Assembly (NCBI RefSeq): GCF_000380165.1
Contig: NZ_KB904713.1
Span: 45,639-109,638, forward strand
Origin: Wenjunlia vitaminophila DSM 41686
GTDB lineage: Bacteria; Actinomycetota; Actinomycetes; Streptomycetales; Streptomycetaceae
Length of the DNA: 64,000 nucleotides
Direction of reading: 5' to 3'
Below are positions 24,219-33,900 of the stretch, piece by piece. Numbering within the stretch: the stretch's first letter is position 1; each line of letters opens with the position of its first letter. The position numbers were made by a program, and so were the translations under genes. The notes beneath the pieces were generated by a model. That model worked only from the letters and a program-made list of their open reading frames with translations, was not told where the DNA came from and searched no databases.

Positions 24219-25023
24219 GGCGTCCGTACTCCCTTGCGGTCGCCCGCAGTAGTGCCAGTGATTCCTTCGTGGGCAGGGCCTCGCTCAGCCCGAGAGCGTA
24301 CCGGCCCTGGAGGCGGCGGACCACGGCCGGGGAGTCGTGGACCTTGCCGATGGTTAGGCCCTCGCTGTAGGCGACCGGCGGTTGGTCCTCGAACCACATG
24401 AGGGTCAACGCGCCAGCCATCAGTTGGTGGTAGCCGACGCTGAAGGGCAGGACATGGGCTCTGATGCGCCCGCTCTCCGCCAGGCGGACGATGTGTGAGA
24501 TCTGTTCGGCCATGACATCAGGGCCACCGACCGCGCGCCGGAGCGACGCCTCGTCCAGTAGCACCCACATGTCCGGTGTCATGGGGTCGGCGAGGATCTT
24601 CCCGCGCCCCAGTCGTGTGGCGACGTGCCGGTCACGCTCCTCCTCGCCCAGTGCGGGATAGGCCGCCCCGATGACGAACCGTGCGTACGCCTCCGTCTGG
24701 AGGATGCCCGGCACGAACGTCAACGCGAACTCGCGGATCTCCGTGGCCTGCTGTTCCAGGTGCCGTGCCGGCTCGAAGTAGTCGGCGACGGTGTCGTCCC
24801 GCTGGGGGAGGAAGTTGCTCAGCACGTCGCCCGTACCCAGCGCCTGGTCCAGACGCCGGGCGTCCTCCTTGGAGGGGATGCGGCGGCCGGCCTCGAGGTG
24901 GGCGATGTGGGTGCGCGTCATGATCGCGGCTTCGGCCAGTTGTTCCTGGGTGAGACCGGCCGCCTGGCGCTGGGTCTTCAGCCAGTCGCCGTAGGCATTG
25001 GGCTCGCCGTAGGCATTGGGCAT
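24211..25023 (-). CDS. XRE-family regulator with DUF5753
   Basis: 270-residue regulator. Residues 12-65 are a helix-turn-helix (LKTQRQAAGLTQEQLAEAAI, THIAHLEAGRR) and residues 85-265 the DUF5753 domain (FALTFVPGILQTEAYAR, LGRGKIL, PFSVGYHQLMAGALTLM). The ATG at 25023 is chosen because GGGAG lies 7 nt upstream. The first 12 codons contain an 18-bp tandem duplication that encodes PNAYGE/PNAYGD. It forms the typical regulator-DUF397 pair with the overlapping downstream gene; such pairs act in development or antibiotic control. Confidence 0.9.
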   Translation of the reverse strand: MPNAYGEPNAYGDWLKTQRQAAGLTQEQLAEAAIMTRTHIAHLEAGRRIPSKEDARRLDQALGTGDVLSNFLPQRDDTVADYFEPARHLEQQATEIREFALTFVPGILQTEAYARFVIGAAYPALGEEERDRHVATRLGRGKILADPMTPDMWVLLDEASLRRAVGGPDVMAEQISHIVRLAESGRIRAHVLPFSVGYHQLMAGALTLMWFEDQPPVAYSEGLTIGKVHDSPAVVRRLQGRYALGLSEALPTKESLALLRATAREYGRHE

Positions 25024-25104
25024 CGTCAAGACTCCCGTGTCGGACGTCGTCCCCCGAGTCTGCGACGAGGCTAGCGCCGTTCGTGTCGTTGTGTGCGTGG
25101 ATTG

Positions 25105-26280
25105 CTACACCGCGTGCGGGGCGGCGGCCGGGAAGGCCACGGTGATGTCCAGGCCGCCCTCCGGGCCCGGCAGGGCGGTGACGTCGGCGTCGTGTGCGGT
25201 GGCGACGGCGGCCACGATGGACAGGCCGAGGCCGTGGCCGTCGGGGCTGCCGGTACGGGAATCGCTGCGCTGGAAGGGCTGGAAGAGTGCGTCGATGCGG
25301 TCGTGGGGGATGTGGGGGCCGCTGTTGGCCACGCGCAGGAGGGCCCCGCCGTCCGCGACGCGGGTGGTGACACGGACCCAGCCGTCAGGCGCGTTGTGCC
25401 GCAGGGCGTTGTCGAGGAGGTTGCTGACCAGTCGCTCGACGAGGCGGGGGTCTCCGACGGTCCAGGCGGGCGCCAGGTCGTGTTCGACGCGGACGGGGCC
25501 GGTGTGCCGGTCGTGCAGGGTTGCGCGGACGACGGGGGCGAGGTCGGTCGGCTCGCGGCGCTCGAGACCGCGGTGGCTGCGGGTGAGCGTGAGCAGTCCG
25601 TCGATGAGGTGTTCCTGGTGTTCCCCGGCGGCCAGGACCCGTTCGCAGACGGCGCGCAGGGACTCCGTGCTGGCGGTCGGGTTGGCCAGGGCCACCTCGA
25701 TCATCGCGCGTTGCAGGGTGAGCGGGGTCCGCAGCTCGTGGGAGGCGTTGGCGGCGAAGCGGCGTTGGGCGTCGAAGGCGGCGTCGAGGCGGCCGAGGAG
25801 CTCGTCGAAGGTGTCACCGAGTTCTTTGAACTCGTCGTTGGGCCCGGTGACGTCGAGGCGTTCGTGGAGGTTGCGGTCGGAGATGCTGCGGGCCCGGTCC
25901 GCCATGGTGCGCACCGGCCGCAGGACGCGTCCGGCGACCAGCCAGCCCGTGGCCACGGAGGTGGCGGACATCAGGGCGAGAGCGGTGGCCGACTGGGTGA
26001 GGAGCTGGCGCATGGACTCGTCGTACTGGTCCTGCGCGTTCTTGGCTTGTTGCAGCAGGTCGGGTTCGGCTGCTCGCAGTTCGTTGCCCGGCACGATCGC
26101 CTTGACGACGATCTTCGGCTCGCCGCGGGTGGCGACCAGCAGGTAGGTGATGGTCAGCAGCGCCGCGCCGGAGAGCAGGAAGAGGCCGCCGTACAGGATG
26201 GTCAGGCGAAGCCGGGCGGACCAGCGCAGGCGGCGTGGCCCGCGGGCCACGGCGGGGCGGTCAGATGCGGTAGCCGGCAT
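25105..26280 (-). CDS. sensor histidine kinase
   Basis: 391-residue membrane kinase. Two membrane helices (about 28-50 and 100-122) flank a short extracellular loop of some 50 residues. A HAMP domain follows (GRVLRPVRTMADRARSI), then the H-box ASHELRTPLT, N-box LVSNLLDNALRHNAPDG and G-box GHGLGLSIVAAVATAH. It phosphorylates the response regulator encoded just upstream; the genes overlap by 20 nt. The divergent lipoprotein/ABC export operon is the likely target, as in envelope-stress or peptide-sensing systems. Confidence 0.93.
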   Translation of the reverse strand: MPATASDRPAVARGPRRLRWSARLRLTILYGGLFLLSGAALLTITYLLVATRGEPKIVVKAIVPGNELRAAEPDLLQQAKNAQDQYDESMRQLLTQSATALALMSATSVATGWLVAGRVLRPVRTMADRARSISDRNLHERLDVTGPNDEFKELGDTFDELLGRLDAAFDAQRRFAANASHELRTPLTLQRAMIEVALANPTASTESLRAVCERVLAAGEHQEHLIDGLLTLTRSHRGLERREPTDLAPVVRATLHDRHTGPVRVEHDLAPAWTVGDPRLVERLVSNLLDNALRHNAPDGWVRVTTRVADGGALLRVANSGPHIPHDRIDALFQPFQRSDSRTGSPDGHGLGLSIVAAVATAHDADVTALPGPEGGLDITVAFPAAAPHAV

Positions 26281-26914
26281 GGGGCACCGTTTCGATGACG
26301 GGCGGTTCGCCCAGCTTGCGGCGGAGGCGGCTGACGGTGACCTTCACGGTGTTGGTGAAGGGGTCGGCCGCCTGGTCCCAGGCGCGTTCCAGGAGTTGCT
26401 CGGCGGAGACGACCCCACCGCGGGCGGCCAGCAGCAGTTCCAGGACGGCGAGTTCCTTGGGGGTGAGGTTGAGGCGGCGACCGGCACGGGTGGCGACCCG
26501 CTGGGTGGAGTCCAGGGTGAGGTCACGATGGGTCAGCACCGGCGGCACCGCGGGCTGGGACCGTCGGGCGAGGGCCCTGACCCGGGCGATCAGCTCGGCG
26601 AAGGCGAACGGTTTGGCGAGGTAGTCGTCGGCGCCCAGGCCGAGGCCCTCCACGCGGTCCTCCAGGGTGGTGGAGGCGGTGAGCATCAGCAGCCGGGCGC
26701 GGCCACCGTCGTTGACCAGGGCCCGGCACACCTCGTCGCCGTGGACGACGGGCAGGTCGCGGTCGAGCACGATGACGTCGTAGTCATGGACCGTCGCCAT
26801 GTCGAGGGCCTCCCGGCCGTCGAGGGCGAGATCGACGGCCATGCCGTCCTGCCGCAGCCCGGTGGCCACGGTCTCCGCGAGTTCCCGGTGGTCTTCGACG
26901 ATCAGTACGCGCAT
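26261..26914 (-). CDS. OmpR/PhoB-family response regulator
   Basis: 217-residue regulator. The receiver has the acidic pocket (IVEDHRELAE) and the phospho-acceptor Asp in YDVIVLDRDLPVVHGDEV, with KPFAFAEL as the conserved Lys loop. The C-terminal winged helix (LTPKELAVLELLLAARGGVVSAEQLLERAW, TVKVTVSRLRRKLG) binds direct or inverted repeats. The start ATG lies 86 nt from the divergent lipoprotein gene, and an inverted repeat in that gap is a likely binding site. Confidence 0.94.
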   Translation of the reverse strand: MRVLIVEDHRELAETVATGLRQDGMAVDLALDGREALDMATVHDYDVIVLDRDLPVVHGDEVCRALVNDGGRARLLMLTASTTLEDRVEGLGLGADDYLAKPFAFAELIARVRALARRSQPAVPPVLTHRDLTLDSTQRVATRAGRRLNLTPKELAVLELLLAARGGVVSAEQLLERAWDQAADPFTNTVKVTVSRLRRKLGEPPVIETVPHAGYRI

Positions 26915-26935
26915 GGGGCCAGCATGCAGCAGCCG

Positions 26936-26978
26936 GGGTTACACGGGGATCACAGGATCTGTTCCCGCGGTGTAACCC
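26936..26978. promoter_or_regulatory. inverted repeat in the divergent regulator/lipoprotein promoter region
   Basis: GGGTTACAC and GTGTAACCC, 9-bp arms with 25 nt between, lie between the response regulator and the lipoprotein gene. The placement suits a response-regulator dimer pair controlling both operons. Confidence 0.6.
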
Positions 26979-27000
26979 GCGGGTCGGTACTCCTTGACGC

Positions 27001-27573
27001 ATGACACGTACCCGCAAACACGTACGAACCTGGGTGATCGTCCCACTGCTCCTGAGCGGGGCGCTGCTCGCCGGCTGCTCCGACGACGCCTCCTCGTCCG
27101 GCAAGGACTCCGGTAGCGCCTCGTCCGGCGAGGACGCCGGCGGCGGGACCACACCCACTGACCCGCGGGACCGTGCGCTGGCCTACGCCCAGTGCATGAG
27201 GGAGAACGGGGTGCCCAAGTTCCCGGACCCGAGCGACGGCGGCGCACTCAAGATCACTCCGGAGACGGGCGTCGATCCCGGGTCTCCCGAGTTCGCCGAG
27301 GCCCAGGAGGCGTGCCAGGACCTGTCGCCCCAGGCACAGTCCCAGAACAGCGGCCCGCTGGACTCGGCGAAGGTGGCCGAGTGGGCCCAGTGCATCCGTG
27401 ACCACGGGGTGCCGGCGTTCCCGGACCCGCAGATCAACGGCGGAGCGATGGAGATCGATCTCGGCAAGGCGGGCATCGGCCGGGACGACTCCGCGTTCCA
27501 GGAGGCCATGCAGGCATGTCAGTCCGCGTGGCCCGGCGGCGGCGTCATGATCCGGGGCGGCGGGCCGAAGTGA
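27001..27573 (+). CDS. lipoprotein with duplicated CxR(E/D)xGVPxFPDP motif
   Basis: 190-residue exported lipoprotein. The lipobox LLAGCSDD places the lipidated Cys near residue 23, followed by a Ser/Gly/Asp linker. The mature domain has two copies of a motif: AQCMRENGVPKFPDP and AQCIRDHGVPAFPDP, each followed by a later Cys (EACQDL, QACQSA), so two similar disulfide-linked units are likely. It overlaps the next gene by 4 nt and leads an ABC-type export operon; such lipoproteins accompany MacAB-like systems in actinobacteria. A substrate-binding or sensing role is inferred. Confidence 0.85.
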   Translation: MTRTRKHVRTWVIVPLLLSGALLAGCSDDASSSGKDSGSASSGEDAGGGTTPTDPRDRALAYAQCMRENGVPKFPDPSDGGALKITPETGVDPGSPEFAEAQEACQDLSPQAQSQNSGPLDSAKVAEWAQCIRDHGVPAFPDPQINGGAMEIDLGKAGIGRDDSAFQEAMQACQSAWPGGGVMIRGGGPK

Positions 27574-28832
27574 CGCAGTCGCAGGAGAACAGTGGTGTGC
27601 GGACGCCGGCGGACCCCCCTCCGGCCCAAGGGGTCGGCCGGCCAGCGGACCCCGCGGTCGCCGGCCACGAGGGCGGCGACGGGTCCGCGCCGCGTCGCCG
27701 CCGCCCGGTGCGCACCTCCCTGGTGGCGCTGGCCGTGGTCGTGGTCGCGGCGGCCAGCGGCCTCGCGGCGACCGGCGCGCTGGGCAGCGACGGCGGGGGT
27801 TCCGCCGCTGCCGCCCCGTCCGGGCCGGCGAGGACGGCCAAGGTGGAGAAGGCCACACTGACCCGCACCGAGACGGTGGACGGCACCCTCGGCTACGGGG
27901 AGGCCACCGCGGTGCGGGCCCCCGGTTCTGGCACCCCGGCGGAGGACGGCGGGCAGGGCGGCGCGCCCGCGGGACGGGCCACGGCCGGGGACGGCAGTGG
28001 CGTCCTCACCCAACTGCCCGGGGAGGGCCAGGTGATCAGGCGCGGGGACCCCGTGTACAGCGTGGACGAGCGGAGGGTTCCCCTGCTGTACGGCTCCACG
28101 CCGCTGTACCGCACGCTCGACGTCGGCGCCGAGGGCGGGGACGTCCAGGTGCTGGAGCGGAATCTCGCCGCGCTCGGCCACACCGGGTTCACCGTGGACC
28201 GGGAGTACACCTCCGGCACCGCCGAGGCGGTGCGGGCCTGGCAGGAGGACCTGGGCCGGGAGGAGACCGGAACGGTGGCGCCCGGGGACGCGGTGGTGGC
28301 CCCCGGTGCCAGGCGGGTCGCCGAGGTCAAGGCGTCGATCGCCACCGTGCCCAGCGGGGACGTCCTCACCTGGACCGGTACCACGCGCCTGGTCAGCGTG
28401 GACCTCGATGTCCGGTACGAGGACCTGGTGGACGAGGGCACCGAGGCCACCGTGGCGCTGCCCGACGGCACCAGGGTCAACGCGGTGGTGGCCGACGTCG
28501 GCAACGCCGCCACGGCCAGGCCGGCACAGGAGGACGGCGGCTCCGACGGCGCCACCCTGCCGGTCGAACTCACCGTGCGGGACCAGGAGCAGCTCGGCCG
28601 CTACCAGGCCGCCCCGGTGGACGTGACCCTCGCCGCCGAGACCCGGCGGGACGTGCTCGCGGTGCCGGTCAACGCGCTGGTCGCCCGGCAGGGCGGCGGC
28701 TACGCCGTGCAGGTCGTCACCGACGGCGGCGTGGAGTACCGACCGGTGCGGCTCGGCATGTTCGCCGACGGCAGGGTCGAGGTTTCCGGCGCCGGTGTCA
28801 CCGAGGGCCTGGACGTGGGAGTGCCCGGATGA
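27570..28832 (+). CDS. periplasmic adaptor-like protein (RND/MacA type) with peptidoglycan-binding-like domain
   Basis: 420-residue protein. The GTG at 27570 overlaps the lipoprotein stop (GTGA). Residues 50-75 form one membrane helix (SLVALAVVVVAAASGLAA). A beta-rich adaptor part follows (VEKATLTRTETVDGTLGYG), and a peptidoglycan-binding-like helical module sits near residues 190-225 (VLERNLAALGHTGFTVDREY). The C-terminal part (RDVLAVPVNALVARQGGGYAV) is typical of membrane-fusion proteins. In Gram-positive bacteria these proteins complete MacB-like mechanotransmission ABC systems. It is directly followed by the ATPase and permease genes. Confidence 0.88.
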   Translation: MTQSQENSGVRTPADPPPAQGVGRPADPAVAGHEGGDGSAPRRRRPVRTSLVALAVVVVAAASGLAATGALGSDGGGSAAAAPSGPARTAKVEKATLTRTETVDGTLGYGEATAVRAPGSGTPAEDGGQGGAPAGRATAGDGSGVLTQLPGEGQVIRRGDPVYSVDERRVPLLYGSTPLYRTLDVGAEGGDVQVLERNLAALGHTGFTVDREYTSGTAEAVRAWQEDLGREETGTVAPGDAVVAPGARRVAEVKASIATVPSGDVLTWTGTTRLVSVDLDVRYEDLVDEGTEATVALPDGTRVNAVVADVGNAATARPAQEDGGSDGATLPVELTVRDQEQLGRYQAAPVDVTLAAETRRDVLAVPVNALVARQGGGYAVQVVTDGGVEYRPVRLGMFADGRVEVSGAGVTEGLDVGVPG

Positions 28833-29527
28833 CCCCGCCCGTCGTCGAGCTCTCCGGTGTCTCCAAGACCTACGGCGGCGTGACCGCGCTCGCGGGCGTC
28901 GATCTGGTCGTCCGGCGCGGTGAACTCCTCGCCGTGGTGGGTCCTTCGGGTTCGGGCAAGTCCACCCTGCTCAACCTCATGGGCACCCTCTCCCGGCCGT
29001 CCTGCGGGACCGTGCGCATCGACGGCCACGCCGTGCAGGAGCTGTCGGACCGTGAGTTGTCCGCGCTGCGCGCGTCCACCATCGGTTTCGTCTTCCAGTC
29101 GTTCCACCTGGCCCCCGGGGTGCCGGCGATCGACGCGGTGGCGGACGGCCTGCTGTACGGCGGACGGCCCCGGGGCGAACGCCGCCGGCTCGCCGAGCGC
29201 GCGTTGCGCCGGATGGGGCTGGGCCACCGTCTCCACAACGCGCCGCACCAGCTCTCCGGGGGTGAGAAGCAGCGTGTGGCCATCGCCCGGGCGGTGTTGG
29301 GCGACCCGCCGCTGCTGCTGGCCGACGAGCCGACCGGGGCGTTGGACTCGCGCTCCGGCGCGGCGGTGATGGACCTGCTCCACGAACTGCACCGCGCCGG
29401 CACCACCGTCGTGGTGATCACCCACGACCGGGACATCGCCGCGTCGCTGCCCCGGGAAGTGCGGATCAGGGACGGTCGCGTCGAACGCGACTCCGGTGTC
29501 CCCGTGGGTGGGGCGGTGGGCGGGTGA
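28829..29527 (+). CDS. ABC transporter ATPase, MacB/LolD type
   Basis: 232-residue ATPase. Walker A GPSGSGKST, signature LSGGEKQRVAIARA, Walker B LLLADEPTGALD and the switch His in VVVITHDRDIA are all intact; the Q-loop is in FVFQSFHLAPG. It powers the permease encoded next; overlaps of 4 nt on both sides (ATGA and GTGA) show a tight operon. The MacB/LolD subgroup works by mechanotransmission rather than channel transport. Confidence 0.96.
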   Translation: MTPPVVELSGVSKTYGGVTALAGVDLVVRRGELLAVVGPSGSGKSTLLNLMGTLSRPSCGTVRIDGHAVQELSDRELSALRASTIGFVFQSFHLAPGVPAIDAVADGLLYGGRPRGERRRLAERALRRMGLGHRLHNAPHQLSGGEKQRVAIARAVLGDPPLLLADEPTGALDSRSGAAVMDLLHELHRAGTTVVVITHDRDIAASLPREVRIRDGRVERDSGVPVGGAVGG

Positions 29528-30750
29528 GCACCGCGGCACCGTCCCGGCAGCGGGTGGCCCGCCCCAGGCCGGCACGGCTGAGCGCCGTGGACGTCATCCG
29601 CGTCGGTGGCTCCGGGTTGCGTTCCCGGCCCGTGCGGGTGTTCCTCTCCGCCTTGGGCATCGCGATCGGCATCGCCGCGATGATCGGCGTGGTCGGCATC
29701 TCCACCTCCAGCCAGGAGGAACTGGATCGGAAGTTGGACGCGCTGGGCACCAACCTGCTCACCGCAGGACCCGGACAGTCCTTCGGCGGGGACCAGGCCC
29801 ACCTGCCCGACGAGGCCGTCGGCATGGTCGCCGCCGCCGACGCGGTGGAGTCCGTCTCGGCGGTCGGCAGGGTGAGCGCCGAGGTCTACCGCAACGACCA
29901 CGTCCCCGAGGAGCAGACCGGTGGCATCGGCGTCTACGCCGCCCGCACCGACCTGCCCCGGACGGTGGGGGCGCAGGTCGTGGACGGTCGGTGGCTCGAC
30001 GCCGCCAACGCGAGGTACCCCTGCGTGGTCCTGGGCGCCAGGGCCGCCGCGCACCTCGGCGTCCACCGGGCGGACCCCGGGACCCGGGTGTGGCTGGGCG
30101 ACCGCTGGTTCACCGTGGTCGGCGTCCTCGCCCCCAACGAACTGGTCCCCGAGCTGGATTCGGCCGCTCTGGTCGGCTGGCCGGTGGCGCGGCAGGAGCT
30201 CGGCTTCGACGGGTACGCGACCACCGTCTACACCCGCGCCGAGGAGTCCGCCGTGGGCGACCTGCAGGGGGTCCTGGGGGCCACCGTCAACCCGGAGCAC
30301 CCCAACGAGGTGCAGGTCTCCCGCCCCTCCGACGCGCTGGCCGCCAAGCAGGCCACCGACGACGCGCTCTCCGGCCTGCTGCTCGGCCTGGGCGCGGTGG
30401 CGCTGCTGGTCGGCGGCGTGGGGGTGGCCAACACCATGGTCATCTCGGTGCTGGAGCGCCGTGCGGAGATCGGTCTGCGCCGCTCGCTGGGCGCCACCCA
30501 CGGGCAGATCCGGACCCAGTTCCTGTGCGAGTCGTTGCTGCTGTCCGCCCTCGGCGGCCTCGGCGGCGTCGTCCTGGGCATCGCGGTGACCGCGGGCTAC
30601 GCCGGCTACCAGGGCTGGCCGACGCTGGTACCGCTGTGGGCGACGGTGGGCGGCGTGGCAGCCACCCTGGTCATCGGTGGCCTGGCCGGTTTCTACCCGG
30701 CCGTCCGTGCCTCCCGCCTGCCCCCGACCGAGGCCCTCGCCGCCGGATAG
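29524..30750 (+). CDS. ABC transporter permease, MacB/FtsX type
   Basis: 408-residue permease with the MacB topology: one N-terminal helix (residues 38-65), a large extracellular MacB-PCD-like domain (ELDRKLDALGTNLLTAGPG...), and three C-terminal helices including GVGVANTMVISVLERRAEIGLRRSLGAT, the coupling-helix signature of the FtsX family. With the ATPase, adaptor and lipoprotein it should form one envelope complex that exports or senses a peptide or antibiotic; the divergent two-component system is a likely regulator. Confidence 0.94.
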   Translation: MSTAAPSRQRVARPRPARLSAVDVIRVGGSGLRSRPVRVFLSALGIAIGIAAMIGVVGISTSSQEELDRKLDALGTNLLTAGPGQSFGGDQAHLPDEAVGMVAAADAVESVSAVGRVSAEVYRNDHVPEEQTGGIGVYAARTDLPRTVGAQVVDGRWLDAANARYPCVVLGARAAAHLGVHRADPGTRVWLGDRWFTVVGVLAPNELVPELDSAALVGWPVARQELGFDGYATTVYTRAEESAVGDLQGVLGATVNPEHPNEVQVSRPSDALAAKQATDDALSGLLLGLGAVALLVGGVGVANTMVISVLERRAEIGLRRSLGATHGQIRTQFLCESLLLSALGGLGGVVLGIAVTAGYAGYQGWPTLVPLWATVGGVAATLVIGGLAGFYPAVRASRLPPTEALAAG

Positions 30751-30764
30751 TCTCCCGCCGGCCC

Positions 30765-30807
30765 GGTGCCCCCGCCGTGGACCTCCCCGGAGGGCGGCGG
30801 GGGCACC
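30765..30807 (+). terminator. terminator of the ABC export operon
   Basis: GGTGCCCCCGCC and GGCGGGGGCACC form a perfect 12-bp stem 14 nt after the permease stop. No T-run follows. Confidence 0.65.
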
Positions 30808-30904
30808 GCCACGTCCAACGGACCTTCCCGGGAACCCCGACCGGGTTGCGGACAGGGAGGAGGGAGCGGTCACCGCGACCGAGCGGTGCCCCTTCACACG
30901 GGAG

Positions 30905-33900
30905 GTGTCCGAGTTGCGCACGTGGGGAAGAGCCCGGGCCACGGCGGTGGCCCTGACGAGCGTGCTGGCGGTGGCGGTGGCGGGCGGTGCCCACGGGGCG
31001 CCGTCGGCGCGGAACGGGCCGGGGGCCGAGCCCGGTCAGGGGGTGTCCTGGCGGGCGGGTGGGGCAGCGGAGGGTCCGGGGGCCCGCACCGTGACCCTGC
31101 TCACCGGTGACCGGGTGACGGTTGACGCCCGGGGACAGGTGATCGAGGTGACGGCGCGTCCCGGCCGGGAGAAAGCGCTGGTGGACATCCAGGAGCTGGA
31201 CGGCCACACCTACGCGGTGCCGTCCGACGCCCGGCGCCTACTGGCGCGGGGCGTGCTCGACCGGCGGCTCTTCGACGTGACCGGGCTGCTGGAGGCGGGG
31301 TACGGCGACGACGCCCGCAAGACGCTGCCGTTGATCGTGACCTACCGCGGGCAGCGCGCCGACCAGGTGAGGTCCACGCTCCGCGACGCCGGGGTGGAGG
31401 TACGGCGTGCGCTGCCGGTGGTCCACGGCGACGCGGTCACCGTGCCCAAGGCCACGCCCGCGGCGTGGGACGCCCTCACCCGGCGCTCGGGGGCCCATGC
31501 GGAGGAACTCACCAGCGGTGTCGCGGCGGTGTGGCTGGACGGGGTCCGCCGGGCGAGCCTCGACCGCAGCGTGCCGCAGATCGGGGCGCCCACGGCCTGG
31601 GACGCCGGGTTCACCGGGGAGGGGGTCAAGGTCGCGGTGTTGGACACCGGAGTGGACCAGGGCCACCCGGACCTCGCCGGGGTGGAGGTCGCCGAGAAGA
31701 ACTTCTCCGAGTCCCCGGACACCGTGGACCGGAACGGACACGGCACCCATGTGGCGTCCACGGTGGCGGGTTCCGGTGCGCGGTCGTCCGGCCAGTACCG
31801 GGGCGTGGCACCAGGTGCCCGCATCCTGGATGCCAAGGTACTGGCCGACGACGGCTGGGGTGCCGACTCCGCGGTCATCGCCGGGATGGGGTGGGCCGTC
31901 GAGCAGGGCGCGAAGGTCGTGAACCTCAGCCTCGGCTCGCCGGACCGCCCGGGCACCGATCCGCTGGAGGAGGCGGTCGATCGTCTCTCCCGCGACCACG
32001 GGGTGCTGTTCGTCATCGCCGCGGGCAACGACGGCACGCGGGGGGTGGACTCGCCGGGCAGTGCCGAACAGGCACTGACCGTGGGGGCGGTGGACCGCGA
32101 GGACCGGCTGGCCCCGTTCTCCGGCGTCGGGCCCACCGCCGCCGCGACGCTCAAGCCGGACCTCACCGCGCCCGGGGTGGGCATCGTCGCGGCCAGGTCC
32201 ACCCAGGTGCCGCAGGGGCAGGAAGACTCCGCCCCGGAGGGCTACCAGGCGGCGTCCGGCACCTCCATGGCCACACCACACGTCGCGGGTGCCGCGGCAC
32301 TGCTGGCCCAGCAGCACCCCGACTGGACCGGGCAGCAGCTCAAGCGGGCACTGACGAGCTCGGCCGAGCCGACCGCTGGCCTGACCGCGGACCAGCAGGG
32401 CACCGGGCGGACCGCGGTGGGCCGTGCGGTGAACGCGACAGTGGTCAGTGAGTCCCCCGCGTTGGACTTCGGCGTCCAGCGGTGGCCGCACCAGGACGAC
32501 GAGCCGGTGGCCCGGACCGTCACCTACCGCAACCACGGCAGCGCCTCCGTCACCCTGTCGCTGTCGGTGGGGGTCGCGGGGCCCGACGGCCAGCCGAGTG
32601 CGGACGGCATGATCACCCTGTCCACGCAGCGGCTCACCGTTCCGGCCGGAGGCACCGCCGGCGTTGAGGTGACCGCGGACACCAGGGTCGCCGCGGCGGA
32701 CGGCCGCCACAGCGGTGCGCTGGTGGCCACGGCCGACGACCAGGCGGTCCGCACCGCGCTCGCGGTGACCCGCGAGGCCGAGTCGTACGACGTGACGCTG
32801 GACGTGACCGGTGACGACGGGAAGCCCACCAGTGACTTCTTCGCCGAGCTGTGGAACCTCGACGAGGAGGAGTACACCGAGGTGAGGGCGGACCTCGGGG
32901 AGTCCCGCACCGTCCGGCTGCCCAGGGGCACGTACACCGTCAGTGTGTCCACCCTGGTGGACCCGGTCATGATGATCTGGCCGAAGCTGACCGTGGACCG
33001 GGACACCACGACGACCTTCGACATCCGCCGGGCGAAGCACATCCGGGTCACGGCGCCCGATCCACAGGTGGCGATCGCTCCCCGGTACGTCAGCTTCCGA
33101 GTCACCGGGGAGCGCGCGACCTTGCAGAGGGGCATGTTCGGCATCCCCGACCTGTCCTGGCTGCGGATCGGTCACGCGGGCCCCGAGGTCCCGGACGGTG
33201 AGTTCAAGGCGTACGTCGCCGCGTCGAACGAGGGTGGTGGCACCGGCTACAGCTTCGTCCACAGCCGCGAGGGACGTTTCTTCGACGGCTTCGAGCACCA
33301 GGTCACCATGGACGAACTGGCCCGGATCGACGTGACCTCCGCGGTGGCTGCCCCCGGCAAGTCCGGGAGGGTCAGTGCCTGGTGGTCGGACGGCCACCAG
33401 CAGGGTACTGGCGGGCCGGCACTGGTGGACCGGCTCCCCGGCTCCGGGCGGCACTACGTCACCACCCCGCCGGGTGTGGAGTGGGGCTTCCACGTCCGAC
33501 AGCTCGACGCCAACGGAGACACGGAGGTGGCCCAGTACGACGGGCCGCTGCACAGCTACCAGGCCGGGCAGGGCTACCGGGCCCGGGCCAACCCAGGGGT
33601 CTACGGGCCGGCCGTCGGCCTGCACGCCGACTCCCCCGTGGCCTACCGCGAGAAGAACTCGATCGACCTCTGCCCGTCGATGTTCGGTGACGGTCAGGGC
33701 CGCCTCGGGGAGTCCGTGGTGACGTCGGCCAGGGCCGAGCTCACCATCGACGACCGCACCGTGCTCGAGCTCGACGAGGTGCCCTGCGGCACGCTCAGCG
33801 GCGCACCCGAGGAGTTGGCGGGGTACCGACTGGACGTCAGCGCATCCCGCGACACCGCCGTGTCGGAGCTGACCACCCGCTCCGAGGCCACCTGGACGTT

